From Rhodocollybia butyracea (Eukaryota > Basidiomycota > Agaricomycetes > Agaricales > Omphalotaceae): DNA of 64,000 nt. The position numbers were made by a program, and so were the translations under genes. The number at the start of each line of letters is the position of its first letter. The stretch's first letter is position 1. Positions 1-11,826 of this stretch are shown piece after piece. The stretch is from contig JADNRY010000045.1 in NCBI GenBank assembly GCA_015501585.1, positions 248,001-312,000 on the forward strand, in the 5' to 3' direction. Below the pieces are notes generated by a model. That model searched no databases. It had not been told where the DNA came from and worked only from the letters and a program-made list of their open reading frames with translations.

Positions 1-823
1 GGAAATTATTCCGTACGCTCGAACATTGCTTAACGATGGTTGTTTCCAGAGTCTTCTCATAGCCAGTCACTCTAAATACGTTGTGGAAATGGTATTGCTG
101 TGCGTTCTTCCGAAGCGACTCCTAAAGAGAGGTAAGGCTTCAATTATACAAGGGCAAAAAGACTACTCACAAAGACATCTGCCGCCAACTCGTGATAGCA
201 AGTTCTCATAGGATTGTAGATGAGGTCAGTCACCACGGCACGAATTGTTTTCTGTTTGAGGTTAGTAATAAAGAGATCAGGCAGCTGTTTGCTTACAGTT
301 TGCGATGCCATCACAGCAAAAGTTGTCTGTAATCGAACATCCAAATCTCTCAGCATCCTTCGAAGGGTTTCCACATTATTTTCGTCTTCAATGATCTTTG
401 GATGGTTATAAAGGTCAAAATTGACTGTCATGGCATATAGTTTGGCCAGCATCTCTGCCTTGCCTATTCCACCCTCGACAGACCCAAACTGCAAGGGTTT
501 ATCTGGTAAGTCTCAGACAATTGCGATGAAGAAAACAAACTTACTTGGACATAGGCATGCAGAGTCGAACATTGTTGTTCGTTAAGTCCAAAATCATTTG
601 CGAGGTTGTCGACCAGCCCTGGCCTTATGAGAGGCGTTGTATTGGGAAGTTCTTGATTCGACAATGAGAAGGGTGAGGGGCTCCTATCAGGGAGATGGAA
701 ACTATTGAGAGAAAGAGGATTGGCATCGTTGGGAGAAGAGTCAAGAGGAGATCCGGTGCCCCAAGAGTGAACGGGGCTGTTATTAAGAGGAGAGGGGTGA
801 TTGTGGAAATTTTCTGGGAGCAT
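1..823 (-). CDS. Unknown gene, 3' part cut by the window edge
   Basis: Three exons can be read. Exon 1 starts at the ATG at 823 and encodes a Ser/Pro/Asn-rich N-terminus followed by a segment ending ...STLHAYVQ. A GTAAGT donor joins it to a second exon beginning FGSVEGGIGKAEMLAKLY, a hydrophilic helical stretch of about 100 residues. After a GTGAGT donor a third exon (about residue 220 on) reads ESLRKNAQQYHFHNVFRV and runs off the left edge. I do not recognise a domain with certainty. Helical proteins with similar spacing are common as repetitive unknown genes near transposons in mushroom genomes, which is inference. Its neighbours are mobile-element sequences, so it may be a transposon passenger. 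Confidence 0.55.
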
Positions 824-1015
824 GGTGGGATGCGGCCGGCTCGGAGGGCCAGGATTTTCCTTTTATCCTGGTTTCAAGTGGCAGTGTCGACGCGCGACGC
901 GTTGAACAAAATAAACAACTTTTTCCAAGCGTGACTGGCACGGGCTGGGGCTTATAAAAGGCCACAGTTTCATGTTTTTCTGAAACAGCACCACTCAGTT
1001 AATTTTCCCTGATTT

Positions 1016-1402
1016 TGTTGGGATTAATAATCAATCCTGACACCCTACAATGGTGAGATGTATGTGTTATGTGTAAATGCCCTTGTCTATATAATCAACC
1101 TAGGGGTTGGATCAAAAGATATCCATGTAATGCCTTATAATGGTTGAGGACACTAGGGCACCTCTGTCACTACATTGATGAGATACCAAGTAGTTGTAAC
1201 CATGGCCAGATAGCTCAGTTGGTTAGAGCATCTTGGGATTTCACCAGAAGGTCCTGGGTTCAATCCCCAGTCTGGACACTTTGTATAAATCATACCTTTA
1301 ACAGGTTATGGGCCCCGAGCGCTAGTGCATGGGAATGATGGCTTACATAAGTGTGTCAGATTGCGGGAGTGTGTTGGGATTAATAATCAATCCTGACATC
1401 CT
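1016..1402. repeat. 30-base direct repeats bracketing a tRNA-like sequence
   Basis: The sequence TGTTGGGATTAATAATCAAT, continuing as CCTGACA, occurs at about 1016 and again at about 1372, with one mismatch over 30 bases. The TG...CA ends resemble the start of a Copia-type LTR. The motif is also an imperfect palindrome. The 387-bp interval contains a tRNA-like sequence and no open frame of note. It could be a small LTR-type nonautonomous element (TRIM), a tRNA-derived SINE, or two nested solo-LTR starts. Confidence 0.4.
1204..1278 (+). tRNA. Degenerate tRNA-like sequence (probable pseudogene or SINE head)
   Basis: An intact A box (TAGCTCAGTTGG) and B box (GGTTCAATCCC) are spaced as in a tRNA. 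The D stem GCTC/GAGC and T stem CTGGG/CCCAG pair fully. The acceptor stem GGCCAGA/TCTGGAC has one mismatch at the second pair. The anticodon arm does not fold well: TCTTGG against CCAGA leaves a bulged base and puts A instead of T before the presumed anticodon, so no isotype can be assigned. It lies between two 30-base direct repeats, which favours a mobile tRNA-derived element over a working gene. Confidence 0.4.
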
Positions 1403-1453
1403 GATGGAATGTTTAACAGATTTTTGGGTCGAAAAAAGCCTGCCTCCCCCACC

Positions 1454-2295
1454 ATGGTATGCCCAATTCTACAACGTTTGATGTGTTCTGACTTCGTTTG
1501 GACAGAGCTCCTCGAACTCCACTCCAGCATTCCGTGTCGGTGGTGACAAAGCCACTTTCACTATCTACTACGACGATGCTACCGCCTCTCCCCCAACGCG
1601 AAAGCGGAAGGGCGATGATGCTCTGCTTACCCCTTCAGCCGCTACCAAACTCATGAAAATGAATGACAGCTTGCCCCATCAAAGGTATGCCCACCCTTTG
1701 TATTTTAATTTTATTTTGTTCACGAAGTACTTGTTGGCGTTCTCGATGAGGAGCTCGATGACCGAGACCTCATACTTGCTCCTCTTTCTCCCTCACAAAG
1801 TATCAACAACGGCTCAAGGCAAGTACATACTTTCCACCAGACCTTCATCATAGTTAACCTCTAAACAGTGCCACAAAAACTAAAACTGACTTGGATATGA
1901 TGGCGCATTGCTCTGCTCACAACTTTGTACTCACCAGGCTGATCAAGGCCCAGGAGAAGATCAAGAAGTTAGAGCAGGAATTGCAGGTCTCCCGGCAGGA
2001 ATATTCGAACATGGAAGGCAACTACGAGGCCATGCATGCATCCCTTGAGCACAAGACTCAAGAGACAATGTATAGGAGTATTGAACATCGAGAGCTCAAG
2101 GAAGATCTAGCTCGCACCAGGGCCTTACTTGCCATGTCGAGCAGGCTTGCATATGTTATCACCCAGCCTTCCGCACATGCTCGAGTCCCAGGGCGTACGG
2201 CTAACCAGGTTGCTACAGCAAAGAATCTCCTTGAGGAGTTGGACAAAACTCTCAAAAGTGGTGAAGAGGTTGTTATAGATCCGTTCTCTGTGTAG
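1454..2295 (+). CDS. Small coiled-coil protein of unknown function
   Basis: A good context CACCATGG at 1454 is followed at once by a GTATGC donor, so exon 1 would code only for Met. The intron ends GGACAG at 1505. Exon 2 (1506-1684) encodes a Ser/Thr-rich segment with a basic patch TRKRKGDD that could be a nuclear signal. The last exon (about 1939-2295) encodes LIKAQEKIKKLEQELQ and a long heptad-like region, a predicted coiled coil. The middle (1685-1938) is not fully resolved: an acidic piece reading VLDEELDDRDLILAPL looks coding, but I could not join it in frame with certainty. It converges on the dioxygenase relic to its right. Function unknown. Confidence 0.5.
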
Positions 2296-2521
2296 CATTC
2301 TTACTATCTCATGTATCTCCAAACGTTTCTGTTGAATATTATTTATAACCATCACTGCAGAGATTATCGTATATATCAACGGCGAGCTCGTTTAGTACAT
2401 ATCTCAGAAGTAGAAGTGTCCTTATCACCCAAAGCACTGCATCTGCGCTGCAATGCAGGCCCTTCCAATCCCCAGCCACTAGATTGTTCCACCGGGTAAA
2501 TTTCTCTAAACCAAGCTCCCA

Positions 2522-4165
2522 TCAATTCTTTCGATCCTCTTCACGCTTCTTTAGTTCAGCCTTTGAAGCCTTAGCCACAAATGTTTTATCTGAGCACCAG
2601 CTGTTGTATCTCCAGCGAAAAAGTCCTCCAGATGAGTACTGAATAATCGAGCGTCACTCTTCATGCCCCTGTATGGGAATATTGGAATGGGTAATAAGGG
2701 CTGACAGAAAAAGAACAGTAGATCCAGGTGGAAACCGGATGGCAAGCTTCAGATTCCATAGGACCAGATGCCCCCCCCTTGTCTGGGTCATAGTCGCCTA
2801 GGGCGGTATCGGTGCACCACCCATGGCCCAGGTTCCCGGCATCAAGGTGAGGAGGCGTTACGGTTTGGGGACCAAAATTGACCGTCGTAGCAGCAAACGC
2901 TGTCTTGGGAGAGGTTGGCCGCAGATGGGCATTTCGTTTGAGATGTTCTGATAAAGTTTCTTTGTATTACACGTAAGTCTTATGCGCAAAAGTGTTGAAA
3001 ACCGCTAAACGTGTTTGGCCATCAAATGTATGAAGAAAAAAAAAAATATAAACTCACAGTTAGTGAAGCCCACAAGTCGAGACATATCCGGGTGTTCGAG
3101 AAGAGTCTTCATCTCTGCTTGGTTGACTTGGCCAGAGATTCTAATGTTTCCGGGAGCTTCTCTCCCGCCGCCATAGCTGATACCAGCAGCACAGGCAGTG
3201 AAGTGGCCCCAAGGATGGATTTCTTCTTTAGCGGCGAAGGTGCTGCGTTGCTCACAAGTTCGAACAGCATCGTTGAGGTTGCGCATACTCGTGTCCCAGT
3301 TCCCTCCTTCCTTGTTAGCGCTGGGAGGAACGCCAACAATGCGGTCCTTGCGGTCAATGAGAACAATACAGCTTCTAAAGTAAGTCAGTAACGGATAGGC
3401 TGTAAACATTACCAGTCTTGCTTACCTGCCATCCCAGTCTAGAAGCTGAAGCCCCTCTTGAGTGAGAAGAGACAAATGGCGCCAGAGGCGTTGGAAAGTA
3501 GGAGAGAGCTTGCCGCCCTTCCGGTTTCCAGTCCAACCCATCGACGCAATAGGGAGTTTTTGGGCGTCAAACTCCGATAGATGGCTGGGACATGCCTCCT
3601 GGGCATGCTGCACTGAACGAGGCCTCACTTCGTTAGCTTCTTCATGTTGGCAAGCTTTTTCGATACGGTTTTGTTGGTCATGCGTTGCCTTCTTGGCAAG
3701 CTTTTTTGCCCGGCGTCATTGAGCGCCATGAAGTGTGGCAAAGGGATTGGTAGGGGAAGGATGAGACGCAGCATTCACAATCGGTAAAGGGGATGCGGTG
3801 AGAATGATTGCGGGGAAGGAAGGAGATTGGTCCGCGTCGGTGGGGGAGAGAGCTTGATAGTTTTGTGCTTCTTCTTCAGTCTCAAGCTCGACATCTTCAT
3901 CCAGTACCTCTACTCCTTCCATAGCGCCCTTTACTATGCCTTCCGCATCTATCAGATCCTCCAAAGTAAAACCTGGAAACTTGAGCTTGTAGGCCTTGAA
4001 CGCTGCGCGCGTAACTAGAAGGAAACTGTTGGTCAGTGAGCGGCACAAAGAAATCGCTACGTGATAAAGCGAGAAAATAGCATGCTAACTCACTGAGCTT
4101 TCGTCCCTACCAGCTTCTACCTGCTTTGATGAGAAGTGGGCCGTAGTGGTAGGTGTGAGAGGCAT
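2522..4165 (-). pseudogene. Broken 2-oxoglutarate/Fe(II) dioxygenase, probable TET/JBP-like
   Basis: The gene reads from ATG 4165 through several exons. A variable acidic N-terminus is followed by a domain with GISYGGGREAPGNI and LVGFTNC (near 3090-3200). The catalytic part then has VNFGPQTVTPPHLDAGN (HxD iron-binding motif, near 2845), a distal His in LITHSN, and QYSSGGLFRW near the C-terminus. This order (HxD, distal His, C-terminal basic region) is that of double-stranded beta-helix dioxygenases. Similar mushroom proteins are, to my recollection, assigned to TET/JBP, which oxidise 5-methylcytosine. It is broken three ways: an in-frame TGA at 3716-3718, a run of eight G (2771-2778, where six would keep KGGH in frame) and a TGA at 2654-2656 in place of an expected Arg. 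It lies about 300 bp beyond the 3' end of a transposase gene on the same strand. Confidence 0.65.
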
Positions 4166-4458
4166 TCGCCGTGCAGCTGCACGCGTAAAAACACGCGAAT
4201 AATCCAAGGAGAGCGCTCCGCCAACGAGCCACAGCGCCACACTTACAATACATGATATACCTCCTGCGTCAAGGAGTTGTAAGCTTTTATAGATTGGTTT
4301 CCGAAGGTAACCGAGCCTGGTTTTGAGAAGAAAGAGGTAGAAACGAGAAACGGCGACGGCTGGTTGAGGTGGTGGCTGAGAAAAGAGAAACACACGCATG
4401 TGACCATAACGACACTGATAGACGCTCAAGCGCGTCGAGAGAGAAAAGCAAAATGAGA

Positions 4459-7400
4459 TCAACGCTGGCCATGATGTGGTTGCGTATGCGCTTCATAGCC
4501 GTGGAAGAAGCTGGGTGTTGGTGAAGGAGCTGTTGGGTAGGGTGGTGTAAGTGTTTGATAGGCTCCGTACGGTTCATAGTGGAAGCTGGGTGTTGGCGAA
4601 GGAGCGACGGGATAAGGGGGCGGGCTATAGGGCATCGTTGATTGTAAAGGAGATGGGTCAACGGTTGGATACTGTGACCTTTGGTGAGATATCGGCTTGG
4701 GACCCGGTCTGTAATATAACATGGCCTCGGGAACGCTGCGAGGTGCCTGCGCTTGTACGGGCGGGTATGGGTTTGAGAAAGGAGGTTGTGCCTGCATACT
4801 GTCTGAATGCCATATCGCGGAGGGTGAGGAAGGGCCAGCCTGTGGAGCAGACCACGCATTAGGCTGGAGGCTAAATGGAGAGGGCGATGGCTGTTGTGCT
4901 GCAGGATAAGACGCCTGGGCATGGAGGGGTGGAGTGGAAGGCCGGTCGGGGTTTAAGTTAGACAAGTGAGGGGCTGGGCGAGCTGCCTGCGACATGGGCC
5001 GTGGAAGGCGTAAAGCCATTGAAGAAGTGGACGGGACCACGCTTGGCCGCACAGAGGATGGGTTAGAGAGAACAGGTGCCGCTAGAGAATTCTCTTTTCG
5101 CCATTCCCGAGCTGAGCTTTCGTCCAGAATTCGCTCAAGCTGGAGTGGTTGAGAAGCCATGCGGTACTTCTGCACATACTTTCCATCACGCATTTGAGCA
5201 GTATTCAAAACCAGGTCAGAAGGATCCCCTTGGTGAACCACTCCTCCCTTCATCTCAGAGGACTTTTCCCGCTCTTGAAAAGTAGCAATGTTGTATTGAA
5301 TAGAGCATCCATGCCGAGTGCAGTCATGTTGAATGTTAACAGCACAAAGAAGAGACTTTTGACACTATGAGTGGCAGTAGGACGGTCAGTAAAATTATTC
5401 CACGCACCTGGGGGCCAACAAGATAGAATTGGCCTGAAGGGGAAAGTCGAGGCATACCGTGGCACGAAGCTCTGGCCTGAACACGGTAAAGCTCCAGAAG
5501 AACAGATTCAGCGGCTTCATTGAGGCGTCCATTTTTGTTTCGCATAAGAATCTCACTCACACGAGCCACAGCGGTAGCATCAGTGGTCCGTGGGTCTTCA
5601 CAGATGACATAGTTTCCGGGGAGCATTTGTCTCCATTGACAAGTATTAGATCAAGAGCTCAATGGAAAACCCCCTGAGCTTTTGGCGCCGCTGTGAATAT
5701 ATTGGAGTCAGGGACTTTTCGACAAGATTCGGTCTGGAGCCATTCCTGAATACTGGCAGAATGGTCCACAGAGCATCGGCCTAAGTTACGACAGGGTCAA
5801 ATAAAAATATATGATAATGCGAAAGGGCAACGTACCAGGTAACGGACAATAAACAGGTGCAAGACCCAGATAAGAACCAACGGTTTCTGAAGACCACCAA
5901 ATAACGCCCAGGGTGCTAGGTCCCACTTGACGCCAATGTTCACGTTTGAAAGAGCCAGCACGGAAGTACTGTTGCACAGGAGTTACGTGCTGATTGGAAG
6001 GTAGCTCCAAATTGTTGAGTGATTTGTCGGCCACTGAATCAGCAGGGATGTAAGTCCCCGAAAGGAAGAGACCTCCACTTAGCATGTGGCAAATACGATT
6101 TTGCTTTGCAAAGGAAAAAGCAATGTCTCGAGAAGGGGCTTGGCAATTGGAATGGACACTTTTACTACGGATAATCGCATTGAATGACTCAAAGCCCTCT
6201 GTAGCAAAAAGCATAGCGGGCCCAAATCGTCGGATGTGTTCAGGGAGGTGGACCAGAATATGGAACTTTGGTTTATTAAACCACTGGACGGTCCAACGAG
6301 CAGTGCAAGCAAGAAAATAGTTGATCTCCAGTGTCAAGGTTGTCTAATGAAAGTACGTTAGCATGCAAAATTAAAAAAGGAAATGAAAGTGTACAAGATA
6401 GCTTTCAAGTTCTTCAATTTCGGGCTGCCAGATTAGAGGAATGAGTTTTGACAAGGCTACCCAAGTCTCATAGCAATCGTTTGGAACAAAACCCTTTAAA
6501 ATAAAAGGCGCTATCTGAGCTATTTTTCGGAAATCTGAGCCTGTGAGCGAGCCATAATGGTTAACCAACGTGCTGCCTGCAAGGCCAGAACCCAGCCCAA
6601 GCCCCTCGATGTTCACCGAATTCAGTTTGATAATCAGCTCCTTTGTGCGATGCTCATTCTTCTTTATGTGATTTTCGATGACGTCTTGCCAAAGATACTT
6701 GACAAAGCCAAGAAGAACAACATGCAACACCTCAACAGGGGTATCGCAATGGGGATCTAAACCTTTAACGAGTTATCTGGACTGGAAGAAACAGGGTTGG
6801 CCATGAAAGCTCACCTCGAATCCGCCACACAGGGCTCATCATTTCTCGTGGGAGGTCAGATATAGCCTTGTTTAAGGCAGTTTGTTTCTGGTCCACACCC
6901 CGTCGAGTCTTGTACGAGCTAAAAAGACGTTCAATGAAAAAGTTTTGATATGTGTCCTTGAGGCCAGTTTCTGTCCTCGCTTCCTTGATCTTAGTAACGT
7001 TGCCTTGTGCTTGCGCCAAGGTAAATTGAGACTTAAGCTGCTGCACAGATTCATGTTTGTTTCGTGGGTCACCAGGCTGTCAAAGAAGTGAGAACACCAA
7101 TTGTTCTAGCAGTGGGCTTACCTTGACAAAGGCTTTCACGCGCTCCATTATTGCTGATAACCCTTCCTTAAATTTCTGACACGGCCCCTTTTTCTTCCTC
7201 AAACCCTTTTCTTGGCTAGTATCAGACTCGGCAGATGCTACTGAGGCTCCGTCGGATTCAGGTTCACTACCAAGTTCAGGTGGATGCGAATGAAGTGAAC
7301 GTCCAGAGGAATCAGCAGCAGCAGAATCCTTGCCCTTGACCTTGCAGACCCGGCAAAAATACTTACCGCATAAACCAATGTGGCATGCAAATTCACTCTG

Positions 7401-9442
7401 CATGGGATTATCACCGAGCATAGCAAGAACTGAGAGAATGATAAGGACTTTGGATTGAGTGAGTGAATCCCACGTCCAAATTCCATGTTCTTGACTATCG
7501 CTGAAGAATAACATCAGATAGGGGTAAAAATAAGTAAATAAAAAATACCTAATCTGATCGGCAATCCCATCGAGCATTTCCAGAGGAGGCGCAGTGTTGG
7601 AGGTTGACAAAAAATGAATATTATATTCTTTTGAGGATTCTTCTCGTGGAAGACCAGCTGGAGTGAATAAAAAGCTATTGTGCTTGTTCCATCGTTTCGA
7701 AACATTCCCTGATGTATCATCGCAGTACAACCAAATGGGAAACAGCAGGCACTGAGCTCCGTTAGCTCACTCGCGCCATGGGTTTCCTAACCATGGGTTG
7801 GTAAGAGTCCATGCAGTAATAGTAGGTGGCGTAGTAGATCGATCCTCAACGTCTTTCAGCATCAATTTTAGTAAGGCCCTCATGAAAAATTGAAACGATA
7901 CCTTCAATGTATGAGACATCAACAATTTCTGGATAAAGCCCGGCATCCAGGGTAATTTGTGGGAAAGTCTTGAGGAACTGGTCTTGGTCAACGTCAAAAC
8001 CGTGCCCTCCCTTTACAACCCTCCAAGACGTGTAGTTGCCTTCACGAATTACTTGTTCCATTTGCCAACAGCGAGCAATGAAGCGACCATCTCTCTTGAA
8101 CCACCGGTGAGGCATACAGATTTGTTGACTACGAAGCATGGCAGGCTCGAATATGTAGTAGTCCCCGTTTTGAAGCCGTGCCATTGGCCTGAGTTCATCG
8201 TCAGGAATTTCATTGGCCCAGCATGCAAATTGACGGGCTTCAGAGAGCTTTCGAGTTACATCTTCAGGGTAAAATGAGAGGTGAGGTTGGACTTGGGGTT
8301 TGACATCTCCTAAGGTGGATCTTAGAGGCTTAAGGTTATAAAATCACTTGCAGCACATACCTGCGCAACAATATCGGCAATGCTATTGACGTAGTATACA
8401 TGTCCAAATGCACCCTTGTACCGCAGAGACTGTATGCCGTATAGTTTCTGGAGCTTCGCATCAAGTTCCTTCATGGTCTTGACAGAGGTGGTGTCTTCAA
8501 CTCCGTTGACTCGAAGAAGCCATACAAAGAGATCAAGTTGGTGTACTGAAAATACAGAACGGGGAAGGTGCATGAGGATGTCAAGTGTACATGACTATGC
8601 AGCAGTTAGTAGCGATATGTTGTATGGGGAAAGTTTCCACGTACAGTTCTATCTGGCCAAGGAAACCATTCCTGGTTCTCCTCAGTGATGTTTGTTTGAG
8701 CACGTTTTGAGTGACCCCCGCCTGTAGCATATTCATTAAAAGCATCATGGCCTGAAAAGAAAATTATTGACCAAAAATGGGAGATGTGGGTATAAACAGG
8801 CAGACCTCTCTGTTCTTCATTTCGATCAATGTCCGGAGAGCTTGGGGGGGACTGTTCATCGTCGAGCTCTTCCTCATCGGAATTGATGTTATCTGGCCCA
8901 TACCGATACGTGTTTAACATGTAACTCAAAAGGGCTTGAACTTCCTGTGTTTCGCGGGAGCCAGAGAATTCAGGTTGCAACGCATCAATTTCACTCCAGT
9001 CAAAGTGGGATTGCTCGAACGTCTGGCGTATATGCCCAGTGTAGTCAGGAAAGCTGTTCAAGGGTGGTAATGGCTCTCGTTCAATAGCTGAATCTTTGGC
9101 TGTAAGCTCTTGCAGCATTCGTGTGGTGATGACATCCTGGGCTGATCGGAATGGTACCGCAGGTTGTAGCTGAGGGGGGCCTCTGGGAAGCTCAGAGCAG
9201 GCCTTTTGGCGTTCAATTTTTTCAGTATGTTTGGAACCCGCAGCATGTCGTTTCGCATTGTAAACCGTTTGATTTACGACTTGACAGACTTTACAAGTAA
9301 TCCGCCATTCGTTGGCTCTGTAATTGGTTTCCCAGACTGGAGAAATAAATTCATTTGTACATATACAAAAGTTATTATAGAAGCTACGCTTACTTCGCTG
9401 GTCGTCAAAGCCTGGTGGCCGTGCAGCCCCTCGGTATGACAT
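4459..9442 (-). pseudogene. Plavaka/CACTA-like DNA transposase with one premature stop
   Basis: The gene starts at ATG 9442 and has at least ten exons. The N-terminus contains a zinc-finger-like CKVCQVVNQTVYNAKRHAAG. Further on come ICMPHRWFKRDGRF, WLYCDDTSGNVSKRWNKH, LAMLGDNPMQSEFACHIG, DTPVEVLHVVLLGFVKYLW, FHILVHLPEHIRRFGPAMLF and a C-terminal VNIQHDC, all in the order I know from large mushroom transposases of the CMC/CACTA (Plavaka-type) group. A Pro/Ser-rich tail ends at 4459. Most exons are open, but a TGA at 7767-7769 interrupts the exon just before the YCDDTSGN block, where Trp would fit, and the exon join near 5640-5700 is unclear. No terminal inverted repeats were recognised. It would cut and paste a transposon; as read it is probably inactive. 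Confidence 0.65.
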
Positions 9443-10422
9443 CGTGGCTTATATTGATCAATGAGGCGGGGTTGGAATGGCAAGTTAGCTCCTGGGCACA
9501 ACTAAAATTTAGTCCCAGGTTCAAGTTTGAAGCGCAAAAGCAAAAAAAAAATATATCCTAGGTTCTATTTTTCAAATTTAAGACCTGGTTGCTAATTTTT
9601 TAAGCCGGGTCTCAAATCATGTTTGGGGCCGGGAATTGGCGGCCGGCTTCGCACTGAGTGCTTTCTAAGGTTTGGCCGTGTAACAAACAACTAACTTCTT
9701 AACAATTTACTATATTTTCCTTATAAATGTAGTTGCAGTAAGCAGCAGGACGCGAATAAAGAAAGTAAGTGTCGCGCAACTGGGAGCTTTGAAAAGTGCA
9801 GTGAGAAGCGTCGTTGTTGAGCGTTGAAGGCCGATGATTCATAAATCACATGACAGGCGCTTTGACATCCCAAATAAGGCGAAATGCTTAATTTGGACGC
9901 GATCAAATCCAATCGGGACAAAATTCCCACGCGAAACCGGCCATAAGGACGAGCCTTCATTACATTCAGGACTCGTAACAGTAGATCTACATGTCAGAGT
10001 GAAAGTTGTGTTTCAGAAACAAGACCTTTGGTCTGTTGAAATGCACATGAAATGCACATGATTTTTCAGTCGAAAGGTGGGGTCGCGACTTGAATTTGAA
10101 CTCGTTCGAAGGAAGCAGTGTCCGAAGCTTGCAGAGCTACCACAATTGAAAGCAATGCACCATATTTTACAAGTTGAAACTGAAGTCTATCAACCCTAAA
10201 CCAAGACTTGGTGAACTTGTTCGCATGTTTGGCTTACTCGTCGTAAACCTACGCAAAGGCAACTGTTCCCTCTATAACTGACATACCATGATTTGCAATG
10301 CAGAAAGTCAAAGGAGCTTGGACAGAAGGAAGCTTGATTTCAATGACAGTCTTCTACAACTTGAACACTAACGAGCAGCTAGCAACAAGTACTTGATTCT
10401 GGGAAAATAAGTCCCAGAACTC
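9443..10422. other. Intergenic, no gene seen
   Basis: This is the 5' flank of the transposase and the 3' flank of the expansin-like gene. It is AT-rich near 9500-9600 with several CCAGGTTC/CCTAGGTTC-like words that may be subterminal transposon repeats. No exon of a recognisable family was found. A 70-base motif at 10035-10104 is repeated at 12059. Confidence 0.4.
10035..10104 (+). repeat. Direct repeat, left copy
   Basis: The block starts GTTGAAATGCACATGAAATG and contains TCGCGACTTGAAT. It matches 12059-12126 in the same orientation at roughly 80 percent by eye. The pair brackets the expansin-like gene. Confidence 0.55.
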
Positions 10423-11152
10423 TTACTTCGCCCATTCCCAGGTAACATCGATTATGCCCAACCCGAAATTGTTCCCAGTGAGCGTCCCAAACGCAGCACT
10501 ACTGAGCCCTATACCTGCTGGACTTTCTGCAAATATATCCATATCCTCTACAGTGACTTGAATGGTGATACCCTCATCTAGTAACAGTATCACCACAAGC
10601 CAAAAGAAAAAAAACTTGACAACGTACAAGTTACACTCATTAGCTGCCCGCAAACGGGGTTGTCTTGAGGGCTTTCTATGGTCTTGTTATATCCACTAGT
10701 AGTTCGCAGAAACAATAATGTATACACATAGATCTGCGTGAGGATTTCTCGGCGACTGAGCGGCGAGGACTACTCACGGAACGCTGTTAAATAGCATTTG
10801 GTTCACATAACCTATGAATTCTGCGTTGTTTTCAATCTCAGTACCGCAAGCCCCCACACCGTCTAAAATATAAAAGTACTGTTAGATTGGACGCTTCATT
10901 GAAGCTACCATAGTACCTGCAGCCTCCCAGAGAGCTAAGATATAAGTGAAAGGCAGTGAGGTGAGGATATAATAGGGGCATACCAGACCAAGACATACCT
11001 TGCCCACTATTTGTCCCATCAAAGAACCCAGGGGGCACTTCCAAGGAAGAGGCCAGCGAGCGACTATCGAGAGGCGTGGACGCCACGAGAGCTTCGCCAG
11101 AGATCAGAGTGGTAAGAATGATACTAGCGAACTTAACTACAGCAAGCAACAT
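10423..11152 (-). CDS. Secreted expansin-like (RlpA-type double-psi beta-barrel) protein
   Basis: The ATG at 11152 opens a hydrophobic signal peptide (MLLAVVKFASIILTTLISG). After small introns the mature part reads DGVGACGTEIENNAEFI, then NKTIESPQDNPVCGQ, then GITIQVTVEDMDIFAESPAG and IGLSSAAFGTLTGNNFGLG, ending DVTWEWAK at 10423. The GxGACG start, the PVCG segment and the LSSAAF...TWEW end follow the order of fungal RlpA-like/expansin-like domains, small extracellular proteins thought to loosen or bind polysaccharides. The usual CPGC after V(E/D)D is absent here (MDIF instead). Exons: 11152 to about 11000, two very short ones, then about 10680-10580 and 10560-10423. It is bracketed by two copies of a 70-base repeat. 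Confidence 0.7.
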
Positions 11153-11519
11153 GGTTGTGGGTCTAGTTAAGGATACAAAACCGCACGTTTTATACCATGA
11201 AAGCAGGTCGCGGACTCGGAGGATAGTTGCCGGAAGGCCTTGTACAATTTTGATAGAGATCTTGACATTACCGAACAATTCAGGAGGGGATGTTTGAGAT
11301 TCCTGTGGAAGCGGGAAAATTGAAAGGATTGGGGGAGTTTGAGGAATCGGGTAGGTAAGCAAAGCGACAGTTAATAAACATTATTTGTATACCAATACTT
11401 ACCTTCATGCAGCTGGAAGCGTTTTCCTCGATGAAACATATATACACATCCATTGATATTCTTCATCCTTGCACCTCGAACCCGAGAACCCGACCTAGAA
11501 CGGGTTCCTAGATTATATC

Positions 11520-11826
11520 ACGCTTGATTGAGCCAGAAAATAGATGAGTGCCTCGACTTCATCGACCTGCTGCACGTCTTTCCACGAGTCAAATCCTTCC
11601 ATCTTGCAGACGGTACTCTTCTCCGGAATATGATGCCGAGTTCAAATTCTGTGACGTGCTCCTCAAAGTCGGTGGTTCTGTTCCCGAAACTCGCAGAGCG
11701 GACGTTGGAGTCCCGTATCGGCCGCTCGTGCTTGGTGGACCATTGTACGGTGTACACTACAATAGTTTGAAGAGGAGGTGGGTGACGAGAGGAATGCTGT
11801 CGTGGGTTATCGAGCTCCGGAAGTAG
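11520..11826 (+). pseudogene. Possible leucine-rich-repeat remnant of an F-box gene
   Basis: A short open stretch reads LDFIDLLHVFPRVKSFHLAD followed by VLFPKLAERTLESRIGRS. The spacing is like the C-terminal repeats of mushroom F-box proteins (IDLL..LP.LK.L.L, CPKLE.L.L). No F-box, start or intron structure is visible and the frame breaks on both sides. Weak call. Confidence 0.22.

Noticed and set aside
1144..1338. Plus-strand frame containing GQIAQLVRA
   Set aside because: This is the usual false translation of a tRNA-like sequence (A box region) and not a protein gene.
3011..3391. Plus-strand frames over the dioxygenase relic
   Set aside because: Shadow of the minus-strand exon, which has the family motifs.
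4085..4922. Minus-strand frames overlapping the 3' end of the transposase and the 5' end of the dioxygenase relic
   Set aside because: They overlap better-supported exons in other frames and have no recognisable content. Only the piece from 4165 (first exon of the dioxygenase) was kept.
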